Counted from the first letter of the stretch, positions 1 to 9,233 are shown. The stretch is 64,000 nucleotides of DNA from JACMMS01 sp043758775 (GCA_043758775.1 JAYVMU010000010.1:1-64000); one strand, 5' to 3'. A program made the numbers and translations. The notes: a model not told the origin generated them from the letters alone.

Positions 1-480
1 GTACAGCTATTTGCCGATAACTTAAAAATAGTGCAAAACAAATATCCTAAGTTAAGTGAACGGCGTGTCATCAATGAAACAATACGGCGCATGATTAACG
101 CACTAGTAGTCGATTTATGCACACAAAGTAGCCAAAACATAGCAAAAGCCCAGCCTGAATGTATCGAAGATGTACGCCAGATGCCTTATTTGATTGGTTT
201 GAGCCCAGTTATGGAAAAGCAACAGCAAGCGTTGAAGCAGTTTTTACGCAAAAGCCTGTATCAACATTATAAAGTTAAGCGCATGAGCGCTAAGGCTGGG
301 CGTGTTATCCGTGAATTATTTACCTTGTTTATCAATGACATAGGTTTAATGCCCACAGAGTTTCAACTACATGCACAAGCGGATAAAGCGCGTACGGTGG
401 CGGATTATATTGCGGGTATGACAGATCGTTACGCTATTCGTGAATATAAGAGATTATTTGCGGTTGAGGAGTCTTTATGA
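1..480 (+). CDS. dgt: dGTPase-family dNTP triphosphohydrolase, C-terminal part
   Basis: This is the last 159 residues of a Dgt-type deoxyguanosinetriphosphate triphosphohydrolase, which hydrolyses dGTP to deoxyguanosine and triphosphate. The frame is open from base 1, so the start lies outside the window and the GTG at 31 is probably internal. The helical tail reads like the family end, with the motif AGRVIRELF followed by VADYIAGMTDRYAIRE and a terminal RLF. The HD metal-binding motif would be upstream and is not visible, so activity cannot be judged. A strong hairpin directly after the stop ends the transcript. Confidence 0.85.
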   Translation, partial: VQLFADNLKIVQNKYPKLSERRVINETIRRMINALVVDLCTQSSQNIAKAQPECIEDVRQMPYLIGLSPVMEKQQQALKQFLRKSLYQHYKVKRMSAKAGRVIRELFTLFINDIGLMPTEFQLHAQADKARTVADYIAGMTDRYAIREYKRLFAVEESL

Positions 481-520
481 GTCATTTTGTTGCAAATTTA
501 CAACAAAATGACGTTTTTGT
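481..520 (+). terminator. Rho-independent terminator of dgt
   Basis: A perfect 12-bp inverted repeat (481-492 against 501-512, 8-nt loop) begins on the first base after the dgt stop codon and is followed by GTTTTTGT. The stem is AT-rich but long, and its placement fits transcription termination. Confidence 0.75.
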
Positions 521-688
521 CACAAAAATACACAACTTTACTTGGCTTGGTCGGCTAGCTTTGGCATACTCTCTAAACCTTCTGGGCAATCTATGTGAAT
601 ACTAAGATTAACAGAGTAAGTAAGTTTAATAAGTACTAAGCAACAAACTTAGAGCAATAAATTTAGAACGAAACTTTAGGAGATCTAT

Positions 689-1912
689 ATGAATAAGCAA
701 TTAAATTTAGCAGTTGCTGGTGCAGTTTTAGCACTAAGCGCAACAGCAGCTAACGCTGGTATCATGATTCCAGCTGGCGATTGGACGTTAGACATAGGTG
801 GCGTAGTCAACACATACTACACATCAACACGTACATCTGGTAGTGGTGGTACTGCGCCTTTAGGCATAACTAATGATACAAAAACAAAAACTACATCAAA
901 CATCACAACTGGTTTGTTACCTAACTATTTATCAGTATCTGGTAAAACTCGTGAAAATGATTTAGATGTTGGTTTCACAATCAGTATTAACCCAGGTTCA
1001 TCAACAACACAAGCTGGTAAACAATCAGCTCAACAAGAAAACCGTCAAGCGTTTGTTACTTTTGGCGACAAATCATGGGGTTCTATCAAGTTAGGTAAAG
1101 ACTTAGGCATTTATGCTTCAGACGCTATCCTTAACGACATGACATTGTTAGGTGTTGGCTCTGGTGCTGGTGGTTTAGCTGGTAACACAACTACATTAGG
1201 CCGTATTGGTACTGGTTATATGTATGCTGACTGGAAATCACAAATCGCTTACTCATCACCAAACTGGAATGGCTTTAGCTTTACTGGTGGTGTAACACAA
1301 GCTTGGAATCCTGTAGATGCACTAGGAGCTGGTCTTGGCTTAGCTGGTGGTAGTTTTGGTAATAGTCAACGTGGTGGATCAGCTCCAGCATTTGAAGGTA
1401 AAGCAAGCTACGAATGGGCTGGCGATTTTGCTGGTAAAGTTTGGGTTTCTGGAATTACACAAAAAGTTGTTCGTGCACAAGACCGCGCTGAATCAGGCGA
1501 TATCGGTATTAACGTTAACGCGGCTGGCTTTGGCTTAACTGGTTACTACTACGGTGGTAGCGGTATTGGTCAAACACTTCAATTATTTGATGGCTTTGAC
1601 GCTACCGGTTCAGCACGTGATTCTAACGGTGGTTACGTTCAAGGTACATACACTATTCCTGGTGTTGGTACTAAACTTGGTTTAAGCTGGGGCGAATCTA
1701 GATTAGATTCAAACGGCGGTGCTGACTTGTTAGGTGACGTTAAAGATGAAATGTGGACAATTGGTGCTTACCACCCATTGACTAAACACTTGAACTTGGT
1801 TGCTGAGTATTCAGATGTTAAGCATGAAGTAGGTGCTGGTGCTGTTGGTGGTTCTGCTGCCACTGAAGGTAAGTCAAAAACTATCTCTTTAGGCGCTATC
1901 TTATTCTTCTAG
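689..1912 (+). CDS. outer-membrane porin (Gram-negative porin family)
   Basis: A 407-residue secreted beta-barrel protein. Residues 1-23 form a Sec signal peptide ending in ATAANA before GIMIPAGDW. The mature part is rich in Gly, Ser, Thr and aromatics, with alternating strands and segments such as FVTFGDKSWGSIKLGKD that are typical of trimeric porins of betaproteobacteria. It ends in a terminal Phe (SLGAILFF), the usual signal for BAM-mediated outer-membrane insertion. The start is set by AGGAGA seven bases before the ATG. The leader is about 200 bases and the gene is monocistronic with its own terminator, consistent with a highly expressed general porin. The substrate cannot be inferred. 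Confidence 0.88.
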   Translation: MNKQLNLAVAGAVLALSATAANAGIMIPAGDWTLDIGGVVNTYYTSTRTSGSGGTAPLGITNDTKTKTTSNITTGLLPNYLSVSGKTRENDLDVGFTISINPGSSTTQAGKQSAQQENRQAFVTFGDKSWGSIKLGKDLGIYASDAILNDMTLLGVGSGAGGLAGNTTTLGRIGTGYMYADWKSQIAYSSPNWNGFSFTGGVTQAWNPVDALGAGLGLAGGSFGNSQRGGSAPAFEGKASYEWAGDFAGKVWVSGITQKVVRAQDRAESGDIGINVNAAGFGLTGYYYGGSGIGQTLQLFDGFDATGSARDSNGGYVQGTYTIPGVGTKLGLSWGESRLDSNGGADLLGDVKDEMWTIGAYHPLTKHLNLVAEYSDVKHEVGAGAVGGSAATEGKSKTISLGAILFF

Positions 1913-1956
1913 TCTTAGGCAGGGTTAACCCTGTTATAGTTTAGATTGATAAATTA

Positions 1957-1985
1957 AAACGGCATCCTCGGATGCCGTTTTTTAT
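1957..1985 (+). terminator. Rho-independent terminator of the porin gene
   Basis: A 10-bp GC-containing stem (AAACGGCATC pairing with GATGCCGTTT) with a CTCG tetraloop is followed by a T-run. It lies 45 bases after the porin stop. The convergent ntrC gene ends at 2033, so it may serve both directions. Confidence 0.9.
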
Positions 1986-2032
1986 TGTGCTAAAAATATA
2001 TCAATAACTACATTGGATTTAGGTAAAAAACT

Positions 2033-3424
2033 TCAGTCGTCTATACCTAGTTCCTGAATCTTCCTCGTCAGCGTGTTTCGTCCCATGCCTAGCTGGTTAG
2101 CCGCTTCTATGCGGCGTCCATCGGTATGTTGTAAAGCCTTAGTGATTAGCGTCCGCTCAAAGTCTTTGGTGCGGGTTTCCAGTATATTTTGTTCACCACG
2201 GTTGAGTGCATCGGTTACTTCATTGGCTAGTGCTTCCTGCCATGAACTGGCCGCTATTGATTTTGTAGCATGATCATCTTTCAGTTCGGGTGGTAAATCA
2301 GCTACATCCACATTCTGCCCTGGCGCCATTACTGTAAGCCAATGGCATACGTTTTCTAACTGGCGCACATTGCCGCTCCAATTGACCGCTGTTAGATAGC
2401 GCAAAGCATTGGCGGTAAGCTGCTTGGGTTCTACGCCCAATTCTGCAGCACTATGTTGTAGAAAATGTTTGGCGAGTAAAGGAATATCTTCACGCCGCTC
2501 GCGTAGTGCAGGCAGGCGTAAGCGGATCACATTTAAACGGTGAAATAAATCTTCACGGAACAAACCTAGTTTGACGCGATCTTCCAAATCTTGGTGAGTT
2601 GCGGCAATCACGCGTACATTGACTTTGATAGGCTGGTGACCGCCTACACGGTAAAACTGTCCATCACTTAGTACACGCAATAACCGTGTTTGTAAATCGG
2701 CTGGCATGTCACCAATTTCATCTAAAAATAATGTGCCATTATCTGCCTGCTCAAAACGGCCGCGTCTAGCGGCTTGTGCACCAGTAAACGCGCCGCGCTC
2801 ATGGCCAAATAATTCAGACTCCAATAAATCTTTAGGTATGGCGGCTGTGTTTATGGCGATAAATGGTTTTTCAGCACGCGGACTATGTTTATGTAACGCA
2901 CTGGCGACGAGTTCCTTACCACTGCCAGACTCGCCGTTAATCAGGACTGTTGCGTGCGAGCGGCTTAATCTGCCTATGGCACGAAAAACCTCCTGCATAG
3001 CCGGCGCTTGACCAATGATTTCTGGAGTTTCTTCTATTGTGGTTGATTCCACCGCTTGGCGCATGCTTTCATCTACTGCACGGCGGATAATATCAATTGC
3101 TTGGTCGACGTCAAATGGTTTGGCTAAGTATTCAAACGCACCGCCTTGAAAGGCTGCAACTGCGCTTTCCAAGTCAGAATAGGCGGTCATGATAATGACT
3201 GGAATATCTGGATATTTTTGTTTGATTTCTGCCAGAAAATCCAAGCCGGAGCCGTTTGGCATGCGGATGTCACTGACCACTACTTGCGGCTGTTCGTGAT
3301 TCAGCGCATTAAGCGCCTCTGGTACAGAGGAGAAAGTTTTAAACTCCAAGTCCGTACGCGCCAGCGCCTTTTCAAACACCCAGCGTATTGATTTGTCATC
3401 GTCTAAAATCCAGATTGGTTTCAT
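2033..3424 (-). CDS. ntrC: nitrogen regulation response regulator NtrC
   Basis: A 463-residue sigma-54 enhancer-binding protein. The N-terminal receiver domain has the acidic triad DDD at 8-10, the phosphoacceptor Asp52 in VVVSDIRMP and Lys102 in LAKPF. The central AAA+ domain has Walker A GESGSGK (164-170), the sigma-54-contacting GAFTGA loop (211-216) and Walker B LFLDEIGD. A Fis-type helix-turn-helix lies near residues 437-462. When phosphorylated by NtrB it activates sigma-54 promoters under nitrogen limitation. It is downstream of ntrB and glnA on the same strand, and two NtrC-type sites lie upstream of glnA, so this is probably the regulator of its own locus. Confidence 0.96.
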   Translation of the reverse strand: MKPIWILDDDKSIRWVFEKALARTDLEFKTFSSVPEALNALNHEQPQVVVSDIRMPNGSGLDFLAEIKQKYPDIPVIIMTAYSDLESAVAAFQGGAFEYLAKPFDVDQAIDIIRRAVDESMRQAVESTTIEETPEIIGQAPAMQEVFRAIGRLSRSHATVLINGESGSGKELVASALHKHSPRAEKPFIAINTAAIPKDLLESELFGHERGAFTGAQAARRGRFEQADNGTLFLDEIGDMPADLQTRLLRVLSDGQFYRVGGHQPIKVNVRVIAATHQDLEDRVKLGLFREDLFHRLNVIRLRLPALRERREDIPLLAKHFLQHSAAELGVEPKQLTANALRYLTAVNWSGNVRQLENVCHWLTVMAPGQNVDVADLPPELKDDHATKSIAASSWQEALANEVTDALNRGEQNILETRTKDFERTLITKALQHTDGRRIEAANQLGMGRNTLTRKIQELGIDD

Positions 3425-3467
3425 GGTGTGCCTAGATTATCTTCATATTGGTTAGTCTGCGTATTGC

Positions 3468-4574
3468 TTAATCTACGTGCCTGCTCGTTTTGCCCTCAAT
3501 AGGCAGCAGGATAGTAAAGCAGGTTTTTCCGGGCTGGCTTTCGCAATCAATCATGCCATGATGCTGCGTTATAAAGGTTTGCGCTAAGGCTAAACCCAGG
3601 CCAGAACCACCTTCGCGCCCTGAAACTAGCGGATAAAATATACGATCGCGAATGTCTGCCGGTATGCCAGGTCCATTATCAATAATCTGTAATTTAATGG
3701 CGACGCGGTAACGTTTTTTAGCTAGCGTTACTTGGCGTTCTGCACGTGTACGCAAGATAATCTGGCTTTGATTCACTTGTGTATTACCTGATTGCTGATT
3801 AGCTTCTTGCATGGCTTGCACAGCGTTTCTCGCTATATTGAGTACCGCTTGGATGAGTTTTTCCCGATCACCTATCAGTTCTGGCAAGCTAGTATCATAA
3901 TCACGCCTCACCAGCATGTTATTGGGTGATTCCGCCAACAACAAACTGCGTACACGTTCTAGTACTTCATGAATATTGGTTGGTTCATATTTAGGTACGC
4001 GATGTGGCATTAATAGCCGGTCCATCAGAGACTGCAATCTATCAGCTTCTTTGATAATAACTTGTGTGTATTCACGCAAGCTGGTGTTGGGCAACTCGTG
4101 CTCTAATAATTGGGCTGCGCCACGTAGACCGCCGAGAGGATTACGAATTTCGTGTGCTAAATTTCGTAATAGCTCAGAATTCGCCTGCTGTTGAATCAGC
4201 ATACGCTCTTCACGGGCTATGCGTAATTGCTGATCCATTTGCTGGAACTCTAGCAATAAAGAGCCCTCTTGCATCTCAACTGGTGTGACTGTACAAGTGA
4301 CGGCAAAAGATTGCTGCCTTACTGTAGTAATTGTAAATTCGTGTTCGCGGAATGGACTGTTATTCTTAACCGTGTTATCAATCGCTACTTGTAAAATCTC
4401 ACCATGCAGGAATACTTGAGAAAGATGATGGCCAGCAATTTGAGTGGCGCTTAACGCAAACATTATTTCTGCGCTAGGGTTGGCATAAACAACTTGATGA
4501 GAGGCATCTATTAAGATGACTGCGGTGGCGAGGTGTTCTAGACCAATAAAGGATGAAGGAATATTTTTTAGCAC
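3468..4574 (-). CDS. ntrB: nitrogen regulation sensor kinase NtrB (GlnL)
   Basis: A 368-residue cytoplasmic two-component histidine kinase. An N-terminal PAS domain (about 10-120) is followed by a dimerisation/phosphoacceptor helix with His141 in NLAHEIRNPLGG. The C-terminal HATPase domain shows the N box (NIARNAVQAM), DNGPGIP and GSGLGLAL. No transmembrane segments are present, as expected for NtrB, which senses nitrogen through PII. It phosphorylates or dephosphorylates NtrC, encoded 43 bases downstream. The gap from the DUF4124 gene upstream is about 140 bases. Confidence 0.95.
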   Translation of the reverse strand: MLKNIPSSFIGLEHLATAVILIDASHQVVYANPSAEIMFALSATQIAGHHLSQVFLHGEILQVAIDNTVKNNSPFREHEFTITTVRQQSFAVTCTVTPVEMQEGSLLLEFQQMDQQLRIAREERMLIQQQANSELLRNLAHEIRNPLGGLRGAAQLLEHELPNTSLREYTQVIIKEADRLQSLMDRLLMPHRVPKYEPTNIHEVLERVRSLLLAESPNNMLVRRDYDTSLPELIGDREKLIQAVLNIARNAVQAMQEANQQSGNTQVNQSQIILRTRAERQVTLAKKRYRVAIKLQIIDNGPGIPADIRDRIFYPLVSGREGGSGLGLALAQTFITQHHGMIDCESQPGKTCFTILLPIEGKTSRHVD

Positions 4575-4711
4575 AAGTTCTACCTAGGTTTTTTGCTTAC
4601 AAGTTGTTTGTTATAAAGCAAAAGCTAAGCCAGTTTTAAGGGGTGATTTTAAATAGCCTAGACCGTAGGTTATATTTTTTAAATTGTATAACTTGCAATC
4701 ACAACGATGCT

Positions 4712-5215
4712 TTAGTTGGTTGAATCAATTTCCTTTTCTAGTAATTCAATATTACGTTGATGCGCATCTACATTGGCTTGCAGGTCACTCATTTTTTCAT
4801 CAAATTTATTGACATTGCGGCGAATTTTCCCATCCTGTGTTTTGTAAACTTCAGGTTTAGATGCGCCTTCATCATACGCAGCTTTAGCATCGGCTAAAGC
4901 TGCTTTTTCACTTTCTAGTTCAGATTGCAAAATGCTTTTACGTTTATCATCACGCTTGCTCTGAGTTTGTGCATCAACTTTAGGAAAGTTAGCTGGCGTT
5001 GATGTTTTAGCGCGCTTTTCGTGGTTGGCGGCTTTTGTATCACTACTGCTAGCTGGCGTTTCAATGTCCAGCTTAGTTGCGCCTTTAATTTTAACATTTG
5101 AGTAAGTTACATGGCCTTGAGCATCTACCAGTTTATAGATGTCAGCCTGTGCGTTAGTACTTACCCACAGGCTGGTGAGGAAAATATAAAATAGATAAGA
5201 TAATTTTTTATTCAT
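4712..5215 (-). CDS. secreted DUF4124-domain protein
   Basis: A 167-residue exported protein of unknown function. Residues 1-24 form a signal peptide ending ...TNAQA. The following segment DIYKLVDAQGHVTYSN is the hallmark of the DUF4124 domain. The C-terminal half is charged and helical, probably a coiled coil (about 95-165, rich in Lys, Glu and Asp). Genes of this family are often found between glnA and ntrB in betaproteobacteria, as here, but no role in nitrogen control is established. It is likely periplasmic. Confidence 0.8.
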   Translation of the reverse strand: MNKKLSYLFYIFLTSLWVSTNAQADIYKLVDAQGHVTYSNVKIKGATKLDIETPASSSDTKAANHEKRAKTSTPANFPKVDAQTQSKRDDKRKSILQSELESEKAALADAKAAYDEGASKPEVYKTQDGKIRRNVNKFDEKMSDLQANVDAHQRNIELLEKEIDSTN

Positions 5216-5308
5216 GTCAGTAGTTTAGTTGAGAAGTTATTCTAAGGCAACGTTAGCTATTAGGGTTGGTTGACTTTGTATTATCCGATTCTATAATCCG
5301 CAGGCAAT

Positions 5309-5342
5309 AAAAAAGGGAGTAGATGAATCTGCTCCCTTTTGG
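5309..5342 (-). terminator. Rho-independent terminator after glnA
   Basis: On the minus strand an AAAGGGAGCAGAT / ATCTACTCCCTTT stem with one G-T pair and a two-base loop is followed by TTTTTTA. It lies about 30 bases past the glnA stop. It would cap an abundant glnA message and separate it from DUF4124-ntrBC, with readthrough giving lower ntrBC levels. Confidence 0.85.
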
Positions 5343-5371
5343 TTTTTGCTAATTGAGACTACCTAATAAAA

Positions 5372-6784
5372 TTAGCAACTATAGTACAAACCAAACTCAA
5401 CTGGATGAGGTGTTTGACGTAGCTTGGTGACTTCTTCCATTTTTAATGCAATGTAAGCGTCAATCCAGTCATCAGAGAATACACCACCGCGTGTTAAAAA
5501 TTCGCGATCTTTATCCAAATATTCCAACGCTTGTTCTAATGAAGAACAGACGGTTGGAATGGTTGCATCTTCTTCTGGAGAAAGATGATACAAGTCTTTA
5601 GTAGCTGGCTCACCTGGGTGAATCTTGTTTTGCACGCCATCTAAACCCGCCATAAGCAATGCACTGAAAGCCAAATATGGATTAGCAATTGGATCTGGGA
5701 AGCGTGCTTCAACACGGCGCGCTTTATCAGAATGCACAAAAGGAATACGAATAGCAGCAGAGCGGTTTTTAGCAGAGTAAGCCAATTTTACTGGTGCTTC
5801 GTAATGTGGCACTAAGCGTTTGTAAGAGTTGGTGCCTGGATTGGTAATCGCGTTTAATGCACGAGCATGTTTGATAATGCCGCCGATGTAGTACAACGCA
5901 TATTCGCTCAAGCCCGCATAACCAGTACCTGCAAACAGATTTTTGCCATCTTTCCATACAGATTGATGTACATGCATGCCTGAACCGTTATCACCAAACA
6001 TGGGTTTTGGCATAAATGTCGCTGTTTTGCCATAAGCATGCGCTGTGTTGTGCACTACATATTTAAGAATTTGTGTCCAATCAGCACGTTTAGTGAGCGT
6101 GCTGAATTGTGTACCGATTTCGCATTGACCAGCCGTTGCAACTTCATGGTGATGGACTTCAACTGGCACGCCCATTTCTTCAAGCGCGATACACATTGCA
6201 GAACGTACGTCTTGCAATGAATCGACTGGAGGCACTGGGAAGTAGCCGCCTTTAATGCCAGGGCGATGACCTGTGTTACCACCTTCAAATTTCTCAGATG
6301 AAGACCAGGCAGCCTCTTCTGAATTGATTTTAACTGAGCTACCGCTCATATCGACATGCCAGTTGATAGAATCAAAAATGAAGAATTCTGGTTCTGGACC
6401 AAAGTAAGCCGTATCGCCCAAGCCACTTGATTTTAAGTAGGCTTCAGCACGTTTAGCCAGGCTACGTGGGCAGCGGTCATAGCCTTTGCCATCAGTTGGA
6501 TCAACTACGTCACAAGATAAAATTAAGGTCGGCTCGTCCATAAATGGGTCGATGTTTGCTGAATCTGGATCAGGCATTAATTGCATGTCAGAGGCTTGGA
6601 TGCCTTTCCAGCCAGCAATAGAAGAACCATCAAAGGCGTGTCCTTCGGTGAATTTATCTTCATTAAAGTGAGAAACAGGCACTGTAACGTGTTGCTCTTG
6701 ACCACGAGTGTCTGTGAAACGAAAATCGACAAATTTGATGTCGTTTTCCTTTACCATATTCATTACATCTGCTACTGATGCCAT
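5372..6784 (-). CDS. glnA: glutamine synthetase type I
   Basis: A 470-residue GS I-beta type enzyme that makes glutamine from glutamate, ammonium and ATP. Visible family motifs are FDGSSIAGW (51-59), the Glu-rich metal site FGPEPEFF (128-135), HHHEVATAGQ (211-220), MHVHQS (270-275) and NRSAAIRIP (340-348). Tyr399 in KDLYHLSPEE is at the place of the adenylylation tyrosine of GlnE-controlled enzymes, so covalent regulation is likely. The start is set by AGGAGA upstream of the ATG on the minus strand. Transcription appears to run from a sigma-54 promoter at 6864-6879 with NtrC sites further upstream. Confidence 0.98.
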   Translation of the reverse strand: MASVADVMNMVKENDIKFVDFRFTDTRGQEQHVTVPVSHFNEDKFTEGHAFDGSSIAGWKGIQASDMQLMPDPDSANIDPFMDEPTLILSCDVVDPTDGKGYDRCPRSLAKRAEAYLKSSGLGDTAYFGPEPEFFIFDSINWHVDMSGSSVKINSEEAAWSSSEKFEGGNTGHRPGIKGGYFPVPPVDSLQDVRSAMCIALEEMGVPVEVHHHEVATAGQCEIGTQFSTLTKRADWTQILKYVVHNTAHAYGKTATFMPKPMFGDNGSGMHVHQSVWKDGKNLFAGTGYAGLSEYALYYIGGIIKHARALNAITNPGTNSYKRLVPHYEAPVKLAYSAKNRSAAIRIPFVHSDKARRVEARFPDPIANPYLAFSALLMAGLDGVQNKIHPGEPATKDLYHLSPEEDATIPTVCSSLEQALEYLDKDREFLTRGGVFSDDWIDAYIALKMEEVTKLRQTPHPVEFGLYYSC

Positions 6785-6863
6785 TTGAATCTCCTAAACT
6801 ATTGTAAGTGACGGTTGCTTTAAAATAAAACTAAAAATGAATAATTTATCAACGTAGTGTATT

Positions 6864-6879
6864 AGCAGGAAGCGTGCCA
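6864..6879 (-). promoter_or_regulatory. sigma-54 (-24/-12) promoter of glnA
   Basis: The minus strand reads TGGCACGCTTCCTGCT, which matches the RpoN consensus TGGCACGNNNNTTGCW at every defined base except one (C for the first T of TTGC). The invariant GG and GC have the canonical spacing. The predicted start is near 6853, giving a leader of about 70 bases before the glnA ATG at 6784. Confidence 0.88.
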
Positions 6880-6938
6880 GCAAAAAATAGAAAAATTCCA
6901 TTTTATGGCGCGAGTTACAAGTATCAAACGCAGCGCAT

Positions 6939-6955
6939 TGCACTATAATTGGGCG
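6939..6955 (-). promoter_or_regulatory. NtrC-binding site, proximal
   Basis: The 17-mer TGCACTATAATTGGGCG resembles the dyad NtrC consensus TGCACCANNNTGGTGCA, with one good and one weak half. It is centred roughly 94 bases upstream of the predicted sigma-54 start and 30 bases from the stronger distal site, about three helical turns. Confidence 0.6.
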
Positions 6956-6968
6956 ATCAGCGAAATTA

Positions 6969-6985
6969 TGCACTAATTTGGTGCT
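6969..6985 (-). promoter_or_regulatory. NtrC-binding site, distal (strong)
   Basis: The 17-mer TGCACTAATTTGGTGCT matches 12 of the 14 defined positions of the NtrC dyad. It is centred near -124 from the predicted glnA start. The paired arrangement resembles the tandem enhancer sites of enterobacterial glnA. Confidence 0.8.
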
Positions 6986-7090
6986 GTGTAATGGTTGGAC
7001 GAAACAGTGAGCGTGATTGTGTAAAAAATAACGTTATACTTCTAAAAAATATTTTTAAGTATAAAATTTTAGGTAAGAAAGAAGGTCATT

Positions 7091-7558
7091 ATGGAAGCGA
7101 TCAATGTGACTTCGATTAATACATTATTAAGCGAAGCTAAAAAACGTGCGGTTGAAAATAATCTGCCTTATGCGGGTGTGTTAACACCGCAAGAAGCGTA
7201 TCAATTATTACAATATAACCCGAATGCACAATTGGTCGATGTACGTACTAGGGCTGAGCTGGAATTAGTCGGACGTATACCAACGGCAACGGTTATTGAG
7301 TGGGCATTTTATCCTGGCATGGTGGCTAATCCAGACTTTGTCGCGCAACTTAATGCACAAATAGCTAAAGACGCTGTCGTGATTTTTATGTGCCGCACGG
7401 GTGGCCGCTCGCATAATGCGGCTGTGGTGGCGCAGCAACATGGGTTTGAGTATGTCTACAACATGATAGAAGGTTTTGAAGGCGAAACTAATGCGGCAAA
7501 ACAGCGTACGCTGATTAATGGCTGGAAGCATGCAGGTCTACCCTGGACTAACGCCTAA
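7091..7558 (+). CDS. rhodanese-like sulfurtransferase domain protein
   Basis: A 155-residue single-domain rhodanese homologue without signal peptide. The active-site loop is CRTGGRS with Cys101 as the probable persulfide carrier, and the CH2-type entry motif VDVRTRAE is at 49-56. It probably transfers sulfane sulfur to a thiol acceptor in the cytoplasm; the physiological donor is unknown. It is divergent from glnA, with the NtrC sites lying between the two genes, and is followed eight bases later by aroE. AAGAAGG about seven bases before the ATG supports the start. Confidence 0.88.
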   Translation: MEAINVTSINTLLSEAKKRAVENNLPYAGVLTPQEAYQLLQYNPNAQLVDVRTRAELELVGRIPTATVIEWAFYPGMVANPDFVAQLNAQIAKDAVVIFMCRTGGRSHNAAVVAQQHGFEYVYNMIEGFEGETNAAKQRTLINGWKHAGLPWTNA

Positions 7559-7566
7559 ATTAAGAT

Positions 7567-8430
7567 ATGAGCTTACAAGTCGATATACCCTTTTTAGCGC
7601 AATATGCAGTAATAGGCAATCCGATTGCACATAGCAAATCACCGATTATTCATGCGGCTTTTGCTGCACAAACTGGACAATTGATTGAATATAGTCGAGT
7701 GCTTGCGCCATTAGATGGCTTTGTGAAAACAGTGCATGCACTGATTACACAAGGCTTTGGCGGGGCAAATGTCACCGTGCCATTTAAGCTGGAAGCTTTT
7801 AGCTTAGCGGATAGCTTAACGGAGCGCGCCAGCGATGCGGGCGCTGTCAACACGCTGATTTTTACCAATAATCCAATATCAGGTAGCCAGATTATTGGCG
7901 ATAACACTGATGGCGCTGGTTTGGTGCATGATGTAGAGCAAAATCTAAATATTAGTTTTGCCAACAAGCGTGTCTTGTTAATTGGCGCCGGTGGTGCCGC
8001 AGAAGGTGTGCTGCACCCAATTCTGGCGCGCTCACCCGCATTGTTAGTGATTACCAACCGTAGTTTAGATAAAGCCCTAAATATGGTGAAAAAGGTGCAA
8101 ACGCAGGGTGATTATCAGTTTGTATCAGTCAGTGCGCATGCGTTTGATGATCTGCAACATCAACAGTTTGATATTGTGATTAACGCAACCTCAACAGGAT
8201 TAACCGATACGCTATTGCCGCTGCCTGCCAGCATTTTTGCCAAAGGCGCGCTAGCCTATGACATGATGTATGGACGTGAAACGCCTTTTATGCAGTTTGC
8301 TCGTGCACAGGATGTACAAGTTGCTGATGGTTTAGGAATGTTGGTGGAGCAGGCAGCAGAGGCTTTCTATGTGTGGCGTGGCATACGACCACAAACACCA
8401 CCTGTGATGCAAATGGCGAGAGAGTTATAA
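7567..8430 (+). CDS. aroE: shikimate dehydrogenase
   Basis: A 287-residue NADP-dependent enzyme of the shikimate pathway reducing 3-dehydroshikimate to shikimate. The substrate-binding motif is GNPIAHSKSP (17-26), catalytic Lys74 lies in NVTVPFK, and the paired Asp is Asp115 in DNTDG. The glycine-rich NADP loop GAGGAAEG begins at 140. Length and motif order are those of AroE. It lies between the rhodanese gene and mtgA with very short gaps, so the three are probably co-transcribed. Confidence 0.96.
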   Translation: MSLQVDIPFLAQYAVIGNPIAHSKSPIIHAAFAAQTGQLIEYSRVLAPLDGFVKTVHALITQGFGGANVTVPFKLEAFSLADSLTERASDAGAVNTLIFTNNPISGSQIIGDNTDGAGLVHDVEQNLNISFANKRVLLIGAGGAAEGVLHPILARSPALLVITNRSLDKALNMVKKVQTQGDYQFVSVSAHAFDDLQHQQFDIVINATSTGLTDTLLPLPASIFAKGALAYDMMYGRETPFMQFARAQDVQVADGLGMLVEQAAEAFYVWRGIRPQTPPVMQMAREL

Positions 8431-8434
8431 GCTA

Positions 8435-9160
8435 GTGGCGATAAAAACTTGGTTCTTCACTAAACCTAAAACTAAAGGCGGTTATTTGACACGCGGCTTA
8501 GCGGCCTTTTTCTTGTTGATGGTGCTTTACCAATTATGGATTTTTTTGCATATTTGCTGGTGGATAAAATTTAACCCATCTTCAAGCGCATTTATGCAGG
8601 ACCGCTTACAAATTCTACAAAATGCAAACCCGGATGCTGAACTGCGTCACAAGTGGGTGGATTATAGCCAAATATCCAATAATCTTAAGCGTGCGGTGAT
8701 TGCCAGCGAAGATGCTAAATTTGTCGATCATGTAGGCTTTGATTGGGATGGCATACAAAAAGCCTATGAAAAAAACCTGAAAAAAGGCAAATTTGTTGCA
8801 GGTGGCTCCACTATCAGTCAGCAGTTGGCTAAAAATTTGTTTTTGTCTAGCAAGCGCACGCCTTGGCGTAAAGGTGAGGAGGCGATTATTACGGTCATGC
8901 TAGAAAAGGTACTTACCAAACGCCGTATTTTAGAGATTTATTTAAATAGTATTGAATGGGGTAATGGTGTATTTGGTGCAGAGGCGGCATCGCGGCACTA
9001 TTTTAAAACCAATGCAGCTAATTTATCCAGTGCTCAAGCAGCCAGACTGGCGGCGATGATTCCTAATCCACGTTTTTATGATGAGCATAAGTCGACAGCT
9101 TATCTAAGTCGCAGAGCGAGCACAATACAAACCCGTATGCCTTCAGCAGACTTGCCATAA
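8435..9160 (+). CDS. mtgA: monofunctional biosynthetic peptidoglycan transglycosylase
   Basis: A 241-residue GT51 glycosyltransferase that polymerises lipid II into glycan strands without a transpeptidase domain. One membrane anchor spans about 21-43. The catalytic region shows ASEDAKF with Glu92, GGSTISQQLAKN (123-134), and EIYLNSIEWGNGVFG. The start chosen is a GTG four bases after the aroE stop, with GAGAG upstream; no better ATG precedes the anchor. The aroE-mtgA pairing is common in betaproteobacteria. Confidence 0.94.
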   Translation: MAIKTWFFTKPKTKGGYLTRGLAAFFLLMVLYQLWIFLHICWWIKFNPSSSAFMQDRLQILQNANPDAELRHKWVDYSQISNNLKRAVIASEDAKFVDHVGFDWDGIQKAYEKNLKKGKFVAGGSTISQQLAKNLFLSSKRTPWRKGEEAIITVMLEKVLTKRRILEIYLNSIEWGNGVFGAEAASRHYFKTNAANLSSAQAARLAAMIPNPRFYDEHKSTAYLSRRASTIQTRMPSADLP

Positions 9161-9233
9161 CGGTTAGTTTCACTCAGTTCTTGCCATCGGCAGAGCGTTT
9201 AAGTTTGCATTTAACAACCCTAGCCGGCGGGTT

